A stretch of 64,000 bases of DNA from JBHOQX01 sp042408595 (GTDB taxonomy: Bacteria > Chloroflexota > Chloroflexia > Chloroflexales > Roseiflexaceae): contig JBHOQX010000129.1 of the NCBI GenBank assembly GCA_042408595.1, forward strand, positions 1 to 64,000, written 5' to 3'. This document shows, in pieces, positions 42,654 through 50,933 of this stretch (position 1 is its first letter; every line of letters starts with the position of its first letter). Both the position numbers and the translations under genes were made by a program. A model generated the notes under the pieces. The model searched no databases and was not told the DNA's origin. It saw only the letters and a list, made by a program, of their open reading frames with translations.

Positions 42654-43532
42654 ATGCGACCCATCGCCATCCTCGGCCTCGGCGTGATGGGCGCCGGCAT
42701 GGCCGGCTGCCTGCTGCGCGCGGGCTTTCCGCTCACGGTCTACAACCGCACCGCCGCAAAGGCCGCGCCGTTCGTCGAGCGCGGCGCGGCTCTCGCTGCG
42801 ACGCCGCGCGAGGCCGCCGTCGGCGCGGACATCGTGATCAGCATGGTCGGCGACGACGACGCCTCGCGGGCGGTGTGGCTCGGACCGGATGGGGCGCTCG
42901 CCGGCGCCGGCGCGGGCAGCGTGCTCGTGGAGTGCAGCACCCTCTCGCTCGACTGGGTGCGCGAGTTGGCCGGGCTGGCGGCGGAGCGCGGCCTGCCGCT
43001 GCTCGACGCGCCGGTGACGGGAAGCAGAGAGGCTGCCGCCGCGGGCGAGCTGCGCCTGCTGGTCGGCGGAGAGGCCGCGGCGCTGGAGCGCGCCCGCCCG
43101 GCGCTGGAGGCCGTCAGCCAGCGGATCGTGCATCTGGGCCCGAGCGGCAGCGGTGCGCTGATGAAGCTGGTGAACAACCTCATGGGCGCGGTACAGATCG
43201 CCGCGCTGGCCGAGGGGCTGCTGCTCGCCGAGCGCGGCGGGCTGCACATGGCCGAGGTCGTGCCGCTGATCATCAACGGCGCGCCGGGCAGCCCGATCGT
43301 CAAGGGCAAGGCCGCCCGCATCGCCGCGCGCGACTACAGCGACACGCAATTCGCACTGCGCTGGATGCACAAGGATACGACCTACGCCCTGCGCGCGGCG
43401 GATGCTTTCGGCGTGCCGATGCCGACCCTCGCCGCGGCCCGCGAGGTCTACCGCCTGGCGCGCAACCGCGGGTTGGATGACGCCGACTTCGCCGCCGTCG
43501 CCGAGGCGCTGCGGCCCGCCACCGCGTCATAG
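42654..43532 (+). CDS. NAD(P)-dependent beta-hydroxyacid dehydrogenase (3-hydroxyisobutyrate dehydrogenase family)
   Basis: 292 residues. LGLGVMGAGMAGCLLRAGF is the Rossmann motif; LLDAPVTGSREAAAAGELRLLVGG the substrate-binding DAPVSG loop; SGALMKLVNNLMGA holds the catalytic Lys in the KxxxN motif; the C-terminal half is the alpha-helical domain with HKDTTYAL. Substrates of the family include hydroxyisobutyrate, tartronate semialdehyde and glyoxylate/succinate semialdehyde. AAAGGAAG lies 4 bases before ATG, unlike the men genes. Confidence 0.92.
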   Translation: MRPIAILGLGVMGAGMAGCLLRAGFPLTVYNRTAAKAAPFVERGAALAATPREAAVGADIVISMVGDDDASRAVWLGPDGALAGAGAGSVLVECSTLSLDWVRELAGLAAERGLPLLDAPVTGSREAAAAGELRLLVGGEAAALERARPALEAVSQRIVHLGPSGSGALMKLVNNLMGAVQIAALAEGLLLAERGGLHMAEVVPLIINGAPGSPIVKGKAARIAARDYSDTQFALRWMHKDTTYALRAADAFGVPMPTLAAAREVYRLARNRGLDDADFAAVAEALRPATAS

Positions 43533-43562
43533 CCCCACCGCGCCCCGGCGCTGGAACCAGGC

Positions 43563-44009
43563 TCAGGCATCCACCGTGACGGTGAACGAGGCCAGCTCCT
43601 CGCGTCCGTTCGCGCTGATCCGGACATCCAGCTCCCAGTCGCCGGTCATGGTGAAGGCGATCGCCCCGGGCGCCTGGTAGCGCCCCGGCCCGATCGGTCT
43701 GGCGGTCGCCTGAGGCGAGGCCATGCCCATCGCCTTCATCGTCGGCGCGATCGTCACCGCCGCCTCCACCGGCTGGCCGTTCTTGTCCGCCACCTCGACC
43801 GTCGCCGTCCGGTCGCCGAAACGCGCCGCGTCCAGCATCAGCGTCACGCGGTAGCTGGCCGTCTCGCGGGTCAGGGTCGGGCCGCCGCCGCACCCGGCGA
43901 GCAGGGCCAGTGCGGTGAGGAGCGCGAGGACCGCGCCCGCCCCGCGCCGCACTGCCCCTGCGCCGCCCGCCGATCGTGCCCCGCTGTGATGCCGCAAGGA
44001 TACCATCAC
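43563..44009 (-). CDS. YtkA/FixH-like lipoprotein
   Basis: 148 residues. A positively charged N-terminus and hydrophobic stretch lead to a lipobox LLAGC (Cys40), so the mature protein would be a lipoprotein. Residues 50-148 are a beta-sandwich resembling YtkA-like domains: YRVTLMLDAARFGDRTATVEV, ATVTIAPTMKAMGM and GDWELDVRIS. Such proteins often accompany metal or redox envelope systems; the Met-rich MKAMGM could bind copper (inference). Its start overlaps the stop of the upstream gene by 4 bases, so it is translationally coupled. Confidence 0.8.
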   Translation of the reverse strand: MMVSLRHHSGARSAGGAGAVRRGAGAVLALLTALALLAGCGGGPTLTRETASYRVTLMLDAARFGDRTATVEVADKNGQPVEAAVTIAPTMKAMGMASPQATARPIGPGRYQAPGAIAFTMTGDWELDVRISANGREELASFTVTVDA

Positions 44010-45403
44010 GCGCTCACATCCAGCGTCAGCGGCACCGTGACGATCCTGCCCGCGTGGCGGAACTGCGCCCAGAGCTGGTAGCGCCCCGGCTGCGGAAAGG
44101 TGTAGGCGAAGCGGATGTCCGGCCCGTAGATCATCCCGGTGCCGGCCGGCCCGAGCGGCGCCATCGGCGCGGCGGCGTGGATGTGGCTGAAGAACGCGCC
44201 GTCGTCGCGCCGGGCGATCAGGTGGCCGGCCATGCCGAGCCAGGGCTGCATATCGGTCACCGGCTGGCCGCCTGCGGCGAACGAGAAGGTGAGCGTCGCC
44301 GGCTGGCCGGCACGCGGCTGGCCCAGCTCAGCCGCTACGCTGATCGTCAGCCCGTCGATCACGCGGGGGCCGGGGCCGGGCGCGGCGGCGGCCGCCGGCT
44401 CGCCATGGCCGTACGCCTGAAATTCGCCGGTCAAGATCTGTGTGCCGCTCTCTTGGCGGGCGATCTCGGCGTAGGCGGTGTAGCGCCCCGGACGGTCGGG
44501 CGTGAGCGCGATGACATAGCGGCCCGGCGCCTGGCGTGCCGGGTGCAGATGTGCGAAGAAGCCACCGGTCTGGTCAAGAACGATCAGATGCATCAGCGCC
44601 TCGTGATGCGGTGTCAGATCATCTACTGGCAGGCCGGTCGCGCCGTCAAACAGGTCGAGCGTAAGCGTCACTGGCCGGCCCGCCTGCGGCGCCGCGGGGG
44701 TCGTGGCGAGGGTCAGATTGGCGTGTGGTCGCCCGCTGCTCGGCGCTGTGGCCGCGGCGGGAGCTGCGGCTGCCGTGAGGTTCCCGCCCTGGAGGTATTG
44801 TTGCACGCCGAGCACCGCAGCGGCAACGACGCAGGCGAACATGGCATAGCCGAGCAGCGACGCGGCCCAGCGCGGCACCGCCCGCCTGCGCGCCGCAGCG
44901 GTCGCGCTCAGCACGATGCTGGCGACCAGCAGCAGCGCCAGCAACCCCAGCGCCCCGCCGAGCGCCAGCGTCGTGCCGGGGATGGGCGCATTCACCAGCG
45001 TGAACGGGATGAGCGTGCGGCCGCTGCCCTGCGGCCCCTCGGCGCGCACTTCCAGATCCCAGTCGCCCGCCTGGTCAACGCCAAGCTGCGTGTAATAGAT
45101 CGCGACCTGCGGCGCGGCGTTGACAACCGCTTCCGGGCGGCCATCGAACGGCTGCCCGCGCGGCGCGGCGCGCAGGCGCACGGTCACACCATCGAACGCA
45201 CCCTGCGGGTAGAGATCGATGTACAGCGTGCCGGGCGTGGCGCCCGGCATCTCCAGCAGCACGCCCAGTTCGTAGGGGCCGACCGCCTGTGTGTACATCT
45301 GGATCGGGCCGGTGTTGCCGCCATGCGCCAGCGCGCCCCCCGGCAGCGCCAGGGTGAGCAGCAGGACGCTCAGCAGACTCCCCGCCCACGCGCGCGCGCG
45401 CAT
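44006..45403 (-). CDS. Envelope protein with signal peptide, central TM helix and two beta-sandwich domains
   Basis: 465 residues from ATG 45403 (AAGGAG 8 bases upstream). A signal peptide ends near ALAHGG; residues 25-140 form a beta domain with LYIDLYPQGAFDGVTVRL; hydrophobic segments lie at about 150-175 and 185-210; two further extracytoplasmic domains carry DDLTPHHEALMHLIVLD..FFAHLHP and AGHLIARRDDGAFFSHIHAAA. The His-rich HLHP and HIHA motifs repeat in both domains and could bind a metal. The architecture is seen in YtkA-associated proteins of unknown function. Upstream gene of a coupled pair. Confidence 0.75.
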   Translation of the reverse strand: MRARAWAGSLLSVLLLTLALPGGALAHGGNTGPIQMYTQAVGPYELGVLLEMPGATPGTLYIDLYPQGAFDGVTVRLRAAPRGQPFDGRPEAVVNAAPQVAIYYTQLGVDQAGDWDLEVRAEGPQGSGRTLIPFTLVNAPIPGTTLALGGALGLLALLLVASIVLSATAAARRRAVPRWAASLLGYAMFACVVAAAVLGVQQYLQGGNLTAAAAPAAATAPSSGRPHANLTLATTPAAPQAGRPVTLTLDLFDGATGLPVDDLTPHHEALMHLIVLDQTGGFFAHLHPARQAPGRYVIALTPDRPGRYTAYAEIARQESGTQILTGEFQAYGHGEPAAAAAPGPGPRVIDGLTISVAAELGQPRAGQPATLTFSFAAGGQPVTDMQPWLGMAGHLIARRDDGAFFSHIHAAAPMAPLGPAGTGMIYGPDIRFAYTFPQPGRYQLWAQFRHAGRIVTVPLTLDVSA

Positions 45404-45492
45404 GGCGATTGCTCCTTCGTGCACAATCCAACCGCATGATACCACACCTGCGGGCGGCCGGCCACCCCCGCGCCGCGCGCCACCGGCCATCC

Positions 45493-45522
45493 TTGACGCG
45501 GCCCCACAGCCTGGGGTAGAAT
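45493..45522 (+). promoter_or_regulatory. Promoter of the glucosylglycerate-type cluster
   Basis: TTGACG (45493-45498), 18-base spacer, TAGAAT (45517-45522). Transcription would start near 45529, just ahead of the first gene. Confidence 0.7.
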
Positions 45523-45579
45523 CGAACCGCCTGCCCGACTGTCCGCCTCGTGCGCTGCCCGCCGCCAGGAGCCTGTGCA

Positions 45580-47361
45580 TTGTACGTTCCCTTTTCGCCA
45601 TTTCTGCGCGCCCTCGAGAACCGCATCCAGCTGACCGCTATTCCCTTCAGCGACCGCGGCTCGCGCCTGCTCGTCTATGCCGACCGCCGCGCGCCGCACA
45701 CGCTGTACATCAAGCTCGCCGAACGGCTGACCGCGCTCCAGCCGGGCTTGTCGGCCTACCGCAGCCGCCCTCCGTTCATCCACAATCTGCGCCTGATCGA
45801 CGGCGATGGCCGGCCGGTGCCGTTCGAGGTCACATCCTACCCGCACGCGCTCATCTTCCAGACAACGCTCGGCGAGTTCGCCCTTGTCTTTCAGGATGGG
45901 CAGACCCTCAGCTTCGGCGTACCGCCGGATATCCCCTGCGGCATCAGCTTCACCATCGTGCCGGACCTCTCGCGGCCCGACGAGCTCGGCGGCGAGTTCA
46001 AAAGCGTGCGCAACTGCGCCTACTCGACCAACGGGCAGGTGATCCTCAACCGGGTGGAGAACAACGGCAACGGCTACGATGTGGCGCTGGTGGTGCGTGG
46101 CGATGCCGACACGGCGATCACGCTGCACATTCAAGGTGGGCTCGACCTGAGCCGGGAGGTCGTGCCCTTCCGCGCCGCGCTGCGCGCCGCCGAGGAGCGC
46201 TGGGAGCGGTGGTTCGCCGCCGTGCCGGCGGTGGACGAGACCTACCGGCGGCAGTATTACTACGCCTGGTGGGTCATGGGCAACAACATCCTCTCGCCGC
46301 ACGGCTACTTTCGCCGCGAGAGCGTCGCCCCGAGCAAGGCACATTACGTCGGTGCCTGGCAGTGGGACAACTACTTCCACGCGCTCGCCTTTCGCTACAC
46401 CGACCCGGCGCTCGCCCGCGACCAGATCGAGTTTATGCTCGATCACCAGCAGCCGGATGGCATGATCCCCGACGCAGTCTACGACGAAGGAACGATCACC
46501 CAACTCGAGATCCCGGTCTCCGCTGCGGTGACCAAGCCGCCGATCATCGGCTGGGTGGCGATGCATGTCTACAATCAGACCGGCGATGAACAGATGCTGC
46601 GCGCGATCTACGAGCCGCTGGTGCGCTGGAACTCGTGGTGGTTCGGCCTGAACGACGACGACTCGGACGGGATCGTCCAATACTCGCACCCGTTCTCGTC
46701 CGGCCTGGACGACAGCCCGCTGTGGGACGAGGGCGTGCCGGTCGAGGCGGTCGATCTGAACACTTACCTGTGCGTCCAGATGGAATCGCTCTCGCGAATG
46801 GCGCGCATCTTGGGGCGTGGGCGCGAGGCGGCGATGTGGCAGCACAAGTCCGACACGCTGGCGCACCGCATGATCGAGCATTTCTACGACCCGGCCGCCG
46901 GCGTTTTCTGGAGCCAAAAGGACCACCGGCCGATCAAGGTGCTGACGCCGTTCAGCCTCTATCCGCTCTGGACCGGGCGCATGCCGGACGACATCGCCGA
47001 GCGGCTGGTGGCGCATCTCCACGATCCGCGTCAGTTCTGGGCGGCCAATCCGATCCCGACCGTGGCGCTGTGCGACCCAAAGTACAACCCGCAGCAGATG
47101 TGGCGCGGGCCGGTCTGGATCAACATCAACTATATCTTCGTCGAGGCGTTGCAGCGCTCCGGCTACCCTGACCTGGCGCGCGAGCTGGTGGAAAGGACGC
47201 TCCATCTGGTGATGGGCCAGAACGACATTTACGAATATTACGACCCGACTACCGGCAGCGCGCCGCCCAGAGCTGCGCCGATGTTCGGCTGGTCGGCGGC
47301 CTGCTTTATCGACCTGGCGATCCGAATGACACGCGGGGATTTCGACGGAATGCGCGGGTGA
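45580..47361 (+). CDS. MGH1-like glycoside hydrolase (probable glucosylglycerate or mannosylglycerate hydrolase)
   Basis: 593 residues from TTG 45580, chosen because AGGAG lies 8 bases upstream; a GTG at 45550 is in frame but lacks a signal. An N-terminal beta domain spans about 1-200, then an (alpha/alpha)6 barrel with WQWDNYFHALAFRY (catalytic Asp region), QQPDGMIPDAVYDEG, SGLDDSPLWDEG and MWRGPVWININYIF. The barrel matches the GH63/MGH1-like hydrolases that cleave mannosyl- or glucosylglycerate. Three genes downstream point to glucosylglycerate. No signal peptide, so cytosolic. Confidence 0.82.
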   Translation: MYVPFSPFLRALENRIQLTAIPFSDRGSRLLVYADRRAPHTLYIKLAERLTALQPGLSAYRSRPPFIHNLRLIDGDGRPVPFEVTSYPHALIFQTTLGEFALVFQDGQTLSFGVPPDIPCGISFTIVPDLSRPDELGGEFKSVRNCAYSTNGQVILNRVENNGNGYDVALVVRGDADTAITLHIQGGLDLSREVVPFRAALRAAEERWERWFAAVPAVDETYRRQYYYAWWVMGNNILSPHGYFRRESVAPSKAHYVGAWQWDNYFHALAFRYTDPALARDQIEFMLDHQQPDGMIPDAVYDEGTITQLEIPVSAAVTKPPIIGWVAMHVYNQTGDEQMLRAIYEPLVRWNSWWFGLNDDDSDGIVQYSHPFSSGLDDSPLWDEGVPVEAVDLNTYLCVQMESLSRMARILGRGREAAMWQHKSDTLAHRMIEHFYDPAAGVFWSQKDHRPIKVLTPFSLYPLWTGRMPDDIAERLVAHLHDPRQFWAANPIPTVALCDPKYNPQQMWRGPVWININYIFVEALQRSGYPDLARELVERTLHLVMGQNDIYEYYDPTTGSAPPRAAPMFGWSAACFIDLAIRMTRGDFDGMRG

Positions 47362-47422
47362 GCGAGCGAAGGGGCATGGAGGTCCTCGTCCACCGTCCCT
47401 CCTCCCCCGACTGATTTCTGCC

Positions 47423-48682
47423 ATGCAACGACTGAACATCGCCATCCTGCACTACGCCGGCCCGCCGACGGTCGGCGGCGTCGAGGTGACGATGGCGCAG
47501 CACGCCCGGGTGTTGGCAGCGGACGGCCATACGGCACGGATCGTCGCCGGACGCGCTGGAGAGCTGCCTGCGTCGGTTGAGGTGGTCGTCGAGCCGCTGC
47601 TCGACTCGCGCGGGCCGGAGGTGGATGCCGTCAACGCCGCGTTGGCCGAGGGTGTCGCCGGGCCGGCGTTCGAGGCGCTGACGGAGCGGATCGCCGAGCG
47701 GCTCGCGGCGGCGCTGGCCGGAGTGGACGTGGCGGTCGTCCACAACGTGCTGACGCTGCACAAGAACCTGGCCTTCACCGCGGCGCTCCGCCGCCTGCAC
47801 GATGCCGGGCACGCGCCGCGGCTGCTCGCCTGGTGCCACGACTTCGCCTGGCTCGATCCGCTGTACGCCGGGGCGCTGCACGACGGCCCGCCCTGGCGCC
47901 TGCTGCGCGAGGCGTGGCCCGGTGTGCGCTACGTGGTCGTCTCGCGCGATCGGCGGGAGCAGCTCGCCGCCCTGCTTGGGCTGCCGCCCGGCGAGATCCC
48001 GGTCGTCACGCCCGGCGTGGAGCTGGCCGCGTTTCTCAAGCTGGAGCCGGAGACGGCGGCGCTGGCCGGGCGCCTCGACCTGCTGCGCGCCGACCCGCTG
48101 CTGCTGCTGCCGGCGCGGGTGACTCGGCGCAAAAATATCGAGCTGGCGGTCGCGATCGCCGCGGGGCTGCGGCGGCTCGGCCTCGCGCCCCGGCTGGTCG
48201 TGACGGGGCCGCCGGGGCCGCACAACCCGGCGAACGCGGCCTACCTGGCGGCGTTGCAGGAGCTGCGGCGCACCAGTGGCGCGGGCGACAGCGTGGTCTT
48301 TCTGTACGAGGCGTTTACCGACGCGCAGGGCCGTCCCCGGCCGGTGACCGACGCGATGCTGAGCGATCTCTACCGGCTGGCGGATGGTCTGCTGTTCCCC
48401 AGCCGCTACGAGGGGTTCGGCATCCCGATGGTCGAGGCCGGGTTGGCGGGCATCCCGATCTTCTGCAGCGATATCCCACCCTTCCGCGAGACGGCGGGCG
48501 AGGCGGCGCTGTACTTCGCGCCGGATGCTCCGCCGGAGGAGACAGCCGCGCGGATCGCGGCGGCGCTGCGGGCGGACCCGCGGGCGGCGCTGCGGCGGCG
48601 CGTGCGGCTGGAGTACACCTGGGAGGCGATCTACCGCCGTGACATCGCGCCGCTGCTGGCCGAGGCGGCGCCGGGCGGATAG
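47423..48682 (+). CDS. GT4 family glycosyltransferase
   Basis: 419 residues. N-terminal LNIAILHYAGPPTVGGVEV is the GPPxxGG acceptor loop; the C-terminal donor site has LLPARVTRRKNIELAV, PSRYEGFGIPMVEAGLAG (E-x7-E) and FCSDIPPFRE. It is GT-B fold, retaining. Partners in the cluster suggest a role in glucosylglycerate derivatives, perhaps a mannosyl- or glucosyl-transfer onto the GpgS product, but acceptor and donor cannot be read. No strong Shine-Dalgarno; the 61-base gap after the hydrolase holds a short CGTCCACCGTCCC repeat. Confidence 0.85.
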   Translation: MQRLNIAILHYAGPPTVGGVEVTMAQHARVLAADGHTARIVAGRAGELPASVEVVVEPLLDSRGPEVDAVNAALAEGVAGPAFEALTERIAERLAAALAGVDVAVVHNVLTLHKNLAFTAALRRLHDAGHAPRLLAWCHDFAWLDPLYAGALHDGPPWRLLREAWPGVRYVVVSRDRREQLAALLGLPPGEIPVVTPGVELAAFLKLEPETAALAGRLDLLRADPLLLLPARVTRRKNIELAVAIAAGLRRLGLAPRLVVTGPPGPHNPANAAYLAALQELRRTSGAGDSVVFLYEAFTDAQGRPRPVTDAMLSDLYRLADGLLFPSRYEGFGIPMVEAGLAGIPIFCSDIPPFRETAGEAALYFAPDAPPEETAARIAAALRADPRAALRRRVRLEYTWEAIYRRDIAPLLAEAAPGG

Positions 48683-48817
48683 GGCGATGCGATGCTGCGG
48701 CGTGGAAGGGCGGAGGCGTGCGCCCGACGCACCATCCCTGTGTGAGCAGCCGCTCCTCTGGCGGCGGGCGTGTCAACGGACGCCCTGGTATCGAGTGATG
48801 CGCAAGGAGAGAGAGAC

Positions 48818-50662
48818 ATGAGCGAGTACGTGGGAAACACCCCTGGCTATATCGTGCTGGTGCCGGTGATCGAGATCGAGGAAGCGCGGCGACTCGTCCC
48901 GCTGGCCGCGGCGATCGCCCGGCCCCATGGCGGGCGGGTGGTCATCCTGGGCGTGGTGGCCGTGCCGGAGGAGCAGCCGCTGAGCGACGGCGTGCTCGAC
49001 GCCCGGCGGCTGCGCGCCGAACTGGACGCCGAAGACGCCTTCCGGCGGGCGGACGGCGTCGAGGTGCGCCTGGCCGTCACGGTGGCCCATTCCCTGGCCG
49101 ATGGCATCCGCACCGCCGCCGGGGAGCACGGCGCCGGGCTGGTGCTGCTGGGCTGGCAGGTCGAACGCTCGTCGTCGGAGCGGCTGTTCGGCCCGCCGCT
49201 GGACGAACTGCTGCGCCAGCCGCCGTGCGATGTCGCTGTCGCGCGGCTGGCCGGCGAGGCCACCTGGCAGCGGGTGCTGCTGCCGGTGCGCGGCGGCCCG
49301 CACACCCCGCTGGCCTGTGAACTGGCGACCAGCCTGGCCGAGCACGCCGACGCGCAGATCACCGTGCTGTACGCCAGCGACCCGCGCCGCCCGGACGACC
49401 GGGCCGCCCGCGAGAGCCTTCAGTCGCTCCGCACCATGCCGCGCGTCAGCCGCTGGCTGGAGCGCTCCATCCCGGCCGAGCAGGCGATCCTGGCCGAAGC
49501 GCCCGACCATCAACTGATCATCCTCGGCGTCACCGGGCGGCGTGGCGATCCGGAGGCGCCCGTCGGGCCGCTGGCCGACCGCGTGCTGCGCCAGACCGAC
49601 TCGAACGTGCTGCTGGTGCGCCACCGCATGGCCCAGGCCGAAGAGCAGGCCCAGCAGGTCTGGCAGCGCCAGCGCGATCTGTCGGAGACGGTCGACCGGT
49701 GGTTCGCCGAGAACACCTTCAGTAGCGCGGAGTTCGAGGATGTCCAGCGGCTGGTTGCGCTCAAGCAGCAGCAGGGTATCCGCATCAGCCTGGCGCTGCC
49801 GACGCTGAACGAGGCCGAGACGATCGGGGAGATCATCGACATCCTGCAACGCACTCTCATCCAGGAGGCGCCGCTGCTCGATGAGTTGGTGGTGATCGAC
49901 AGCCTCTCGTCGGATGCGACGCGCCGGATCGCCGCCGCGCGTGGCGTGCCGGTATATGTCCACCAGCGCATCCTGCCGCAGTACGGCTCGTTCGCCGGCA
50001 AAGGCGAGGCGCTCTGGAAGAGCCTGTATGTCACCAGCGGCGATATCGTCGCCTGGGTGGACACCGATATCCGCAACTTCCACCCCCGCTTCGTCTACGG
50101 TGTGCTCGGACCGCTGCTGCGCGAGCCGCGCCTGGTCTACAGCAAGGGGTTCTATCGCCGTCCCATCCGCCATGGCGAGATGGTGGCCGACAGCGGCGGG
50201 GGGCGCGTGACCGAACTGACCGCCCGCCCGCTGCTCAATCTGTTCTTTCCCGAGCTGTCCGGCATGATGCAGCCGCTCTCCGGCGAGTACGCCGGCCGGC
50301 GCGCCGCGCTGGAGCGCATGCCGTTCTTCACCGGCTACGGGGTCGAGACCGGGCTGCTGATCGACCTGCTGGAGCACTACGGCCTGTCGGCGCTCGCCCA
50401 GGTCGACCTGCAGCAGCGTATCCACCGTAACCAGGAGCTGCTGCCGCTCTCGAAGATGGCGTTTACGATCATCCAAGTGATCCTGCAGCGGCTGGAGAAC
50501 CGCCAGCGGGTGCAGATCCTCGAGCCGATCAACCAGAGCATGAAGCTCATCCGCTACGCGGCGGACGAAGGGTTCCATCTCGAAGTGCGCGAGATCCGCG
50601 ATCACGAGCGCCCGCCGATGATCGACATCCCGGAGTACCGGCTGAAGCGCGGCCTCGCCTGA
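48818..50662 (+). CDS. gpgS: Glucosyl-3-phosphoglycerate synthase with two N-terminal universal-stress domains
   Basis: 614 residues from ATG 48818 (AAGGAG 8 bases upstream). Residues 1-145 and 150-275 each look like a UspA fold, with VLLGW and VTGRRGDPEAPVGPLADRVL near their ends; 280-325 is a linker; 325-614 is the GT81 domain with LALPTLNEAETIGEII, AWVDTDIRN (DxD at 415-417) and TELTARPLLNLFFPELSG then QPLSGEYAGRR, which is strongly diagnostic of GpgS/MpgS. It would transfer glucose from an NDP-glucose to 3-phosphoglycerate. Standard GpgS is about 320 residues; the Usp part is extra. The Usp2 ATP motif (G2xG9xG(S/T)) is only partly kept. Confidence 0.9.
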   Translation: MSEYVGNTPGYIVLVPVIEIEEARRLVPLAAAIARPHGGRVVILGVVAVPEEQPLSDGVLDARRLRAELDAEDAFRRADGVEVRLAVTVAHSLADGIRTAAGEHGAGLVLLGWQVERSSSERLFGPPLDELLRQPPCDVAVARLAGEATWQRVLLPVRGGPHTPLACELATSLAEHADAQITVLYASDPRRPDDRAARESLQSLRTMPRVSRWLERSIPAEQAILAEAPDHQLIILGVTGRRGDPEAPVGPLADRVLRQTDSNVLLVRHRMAQAEEQAQQVWQRQRDLSETVDRWFAENTFSSAEFEDVQRLVALKQQQGIRISLALPTLNEAETIGEIIDILQRTLIQEAPLLDELVVIDSLSSDATRRIAAARGVPVYVHQRILPQYGSFAGKGEALWKSLYVTSGDIVAWVDTDIRNFHPRFVYGVLGPLLREPRLVYSKGFYRRPIRHGEMVADSGGGRVTELTARPLLNLFFPELSGMMQPLSGEYAGRRAALERMPFFTGYGVETGLLIDLLEHYGLSALAQVDLQQRIHRNQELLPLSKMAFTIIQVILQRLENRQRVQILEPINQSMKLIRYAADEGFHLEVREIRDHERPPMIDIPEYRLKRGLA

Positions 50663-50671
50663 GCGGCGGTC

Positions 50672-50800
50672 GGAAGCGCGCCCAGCGTTGGTGTGGGGGC
50701 CGCCGGCCCCCCCAGACACCATCCTCCCCCGCCGCGCGGCGGAACATCAGGAATCGTGGTGGGCACAGCCCGCCACACCCCCCCGTAGCAGCCAGCTTCT
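50672..50800 (+). repeat. Family A palindromic element, copy A4
   Basis: Follows copy A1 in order: GTGGGGGCCGCCGGCCCCCC, CCGCCGCGCGGCGGAAC, CAGGAATCGTGG, GCACAGCCCGCC, and the end CAGCTTCT at 50793-50800. The left end is eroded. It lies between gpgS and the phosphorylase gene; GGAGGACGAC repeats follow it to about 50860. Confidence 0.65.
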
Positions 50801-50933
50801 GAGGAAGTGCGATGAGTGTTTTGGATGGAGGACGACAGGCGGAGGACGAGGGTCGCGTGGCCGATCGGACCCCATTGTTGTCATAAGGAAAAGCGTGCAT
50901 TCGTCCTTCGGCGTTCGTCCAAAAGGTACGCCC

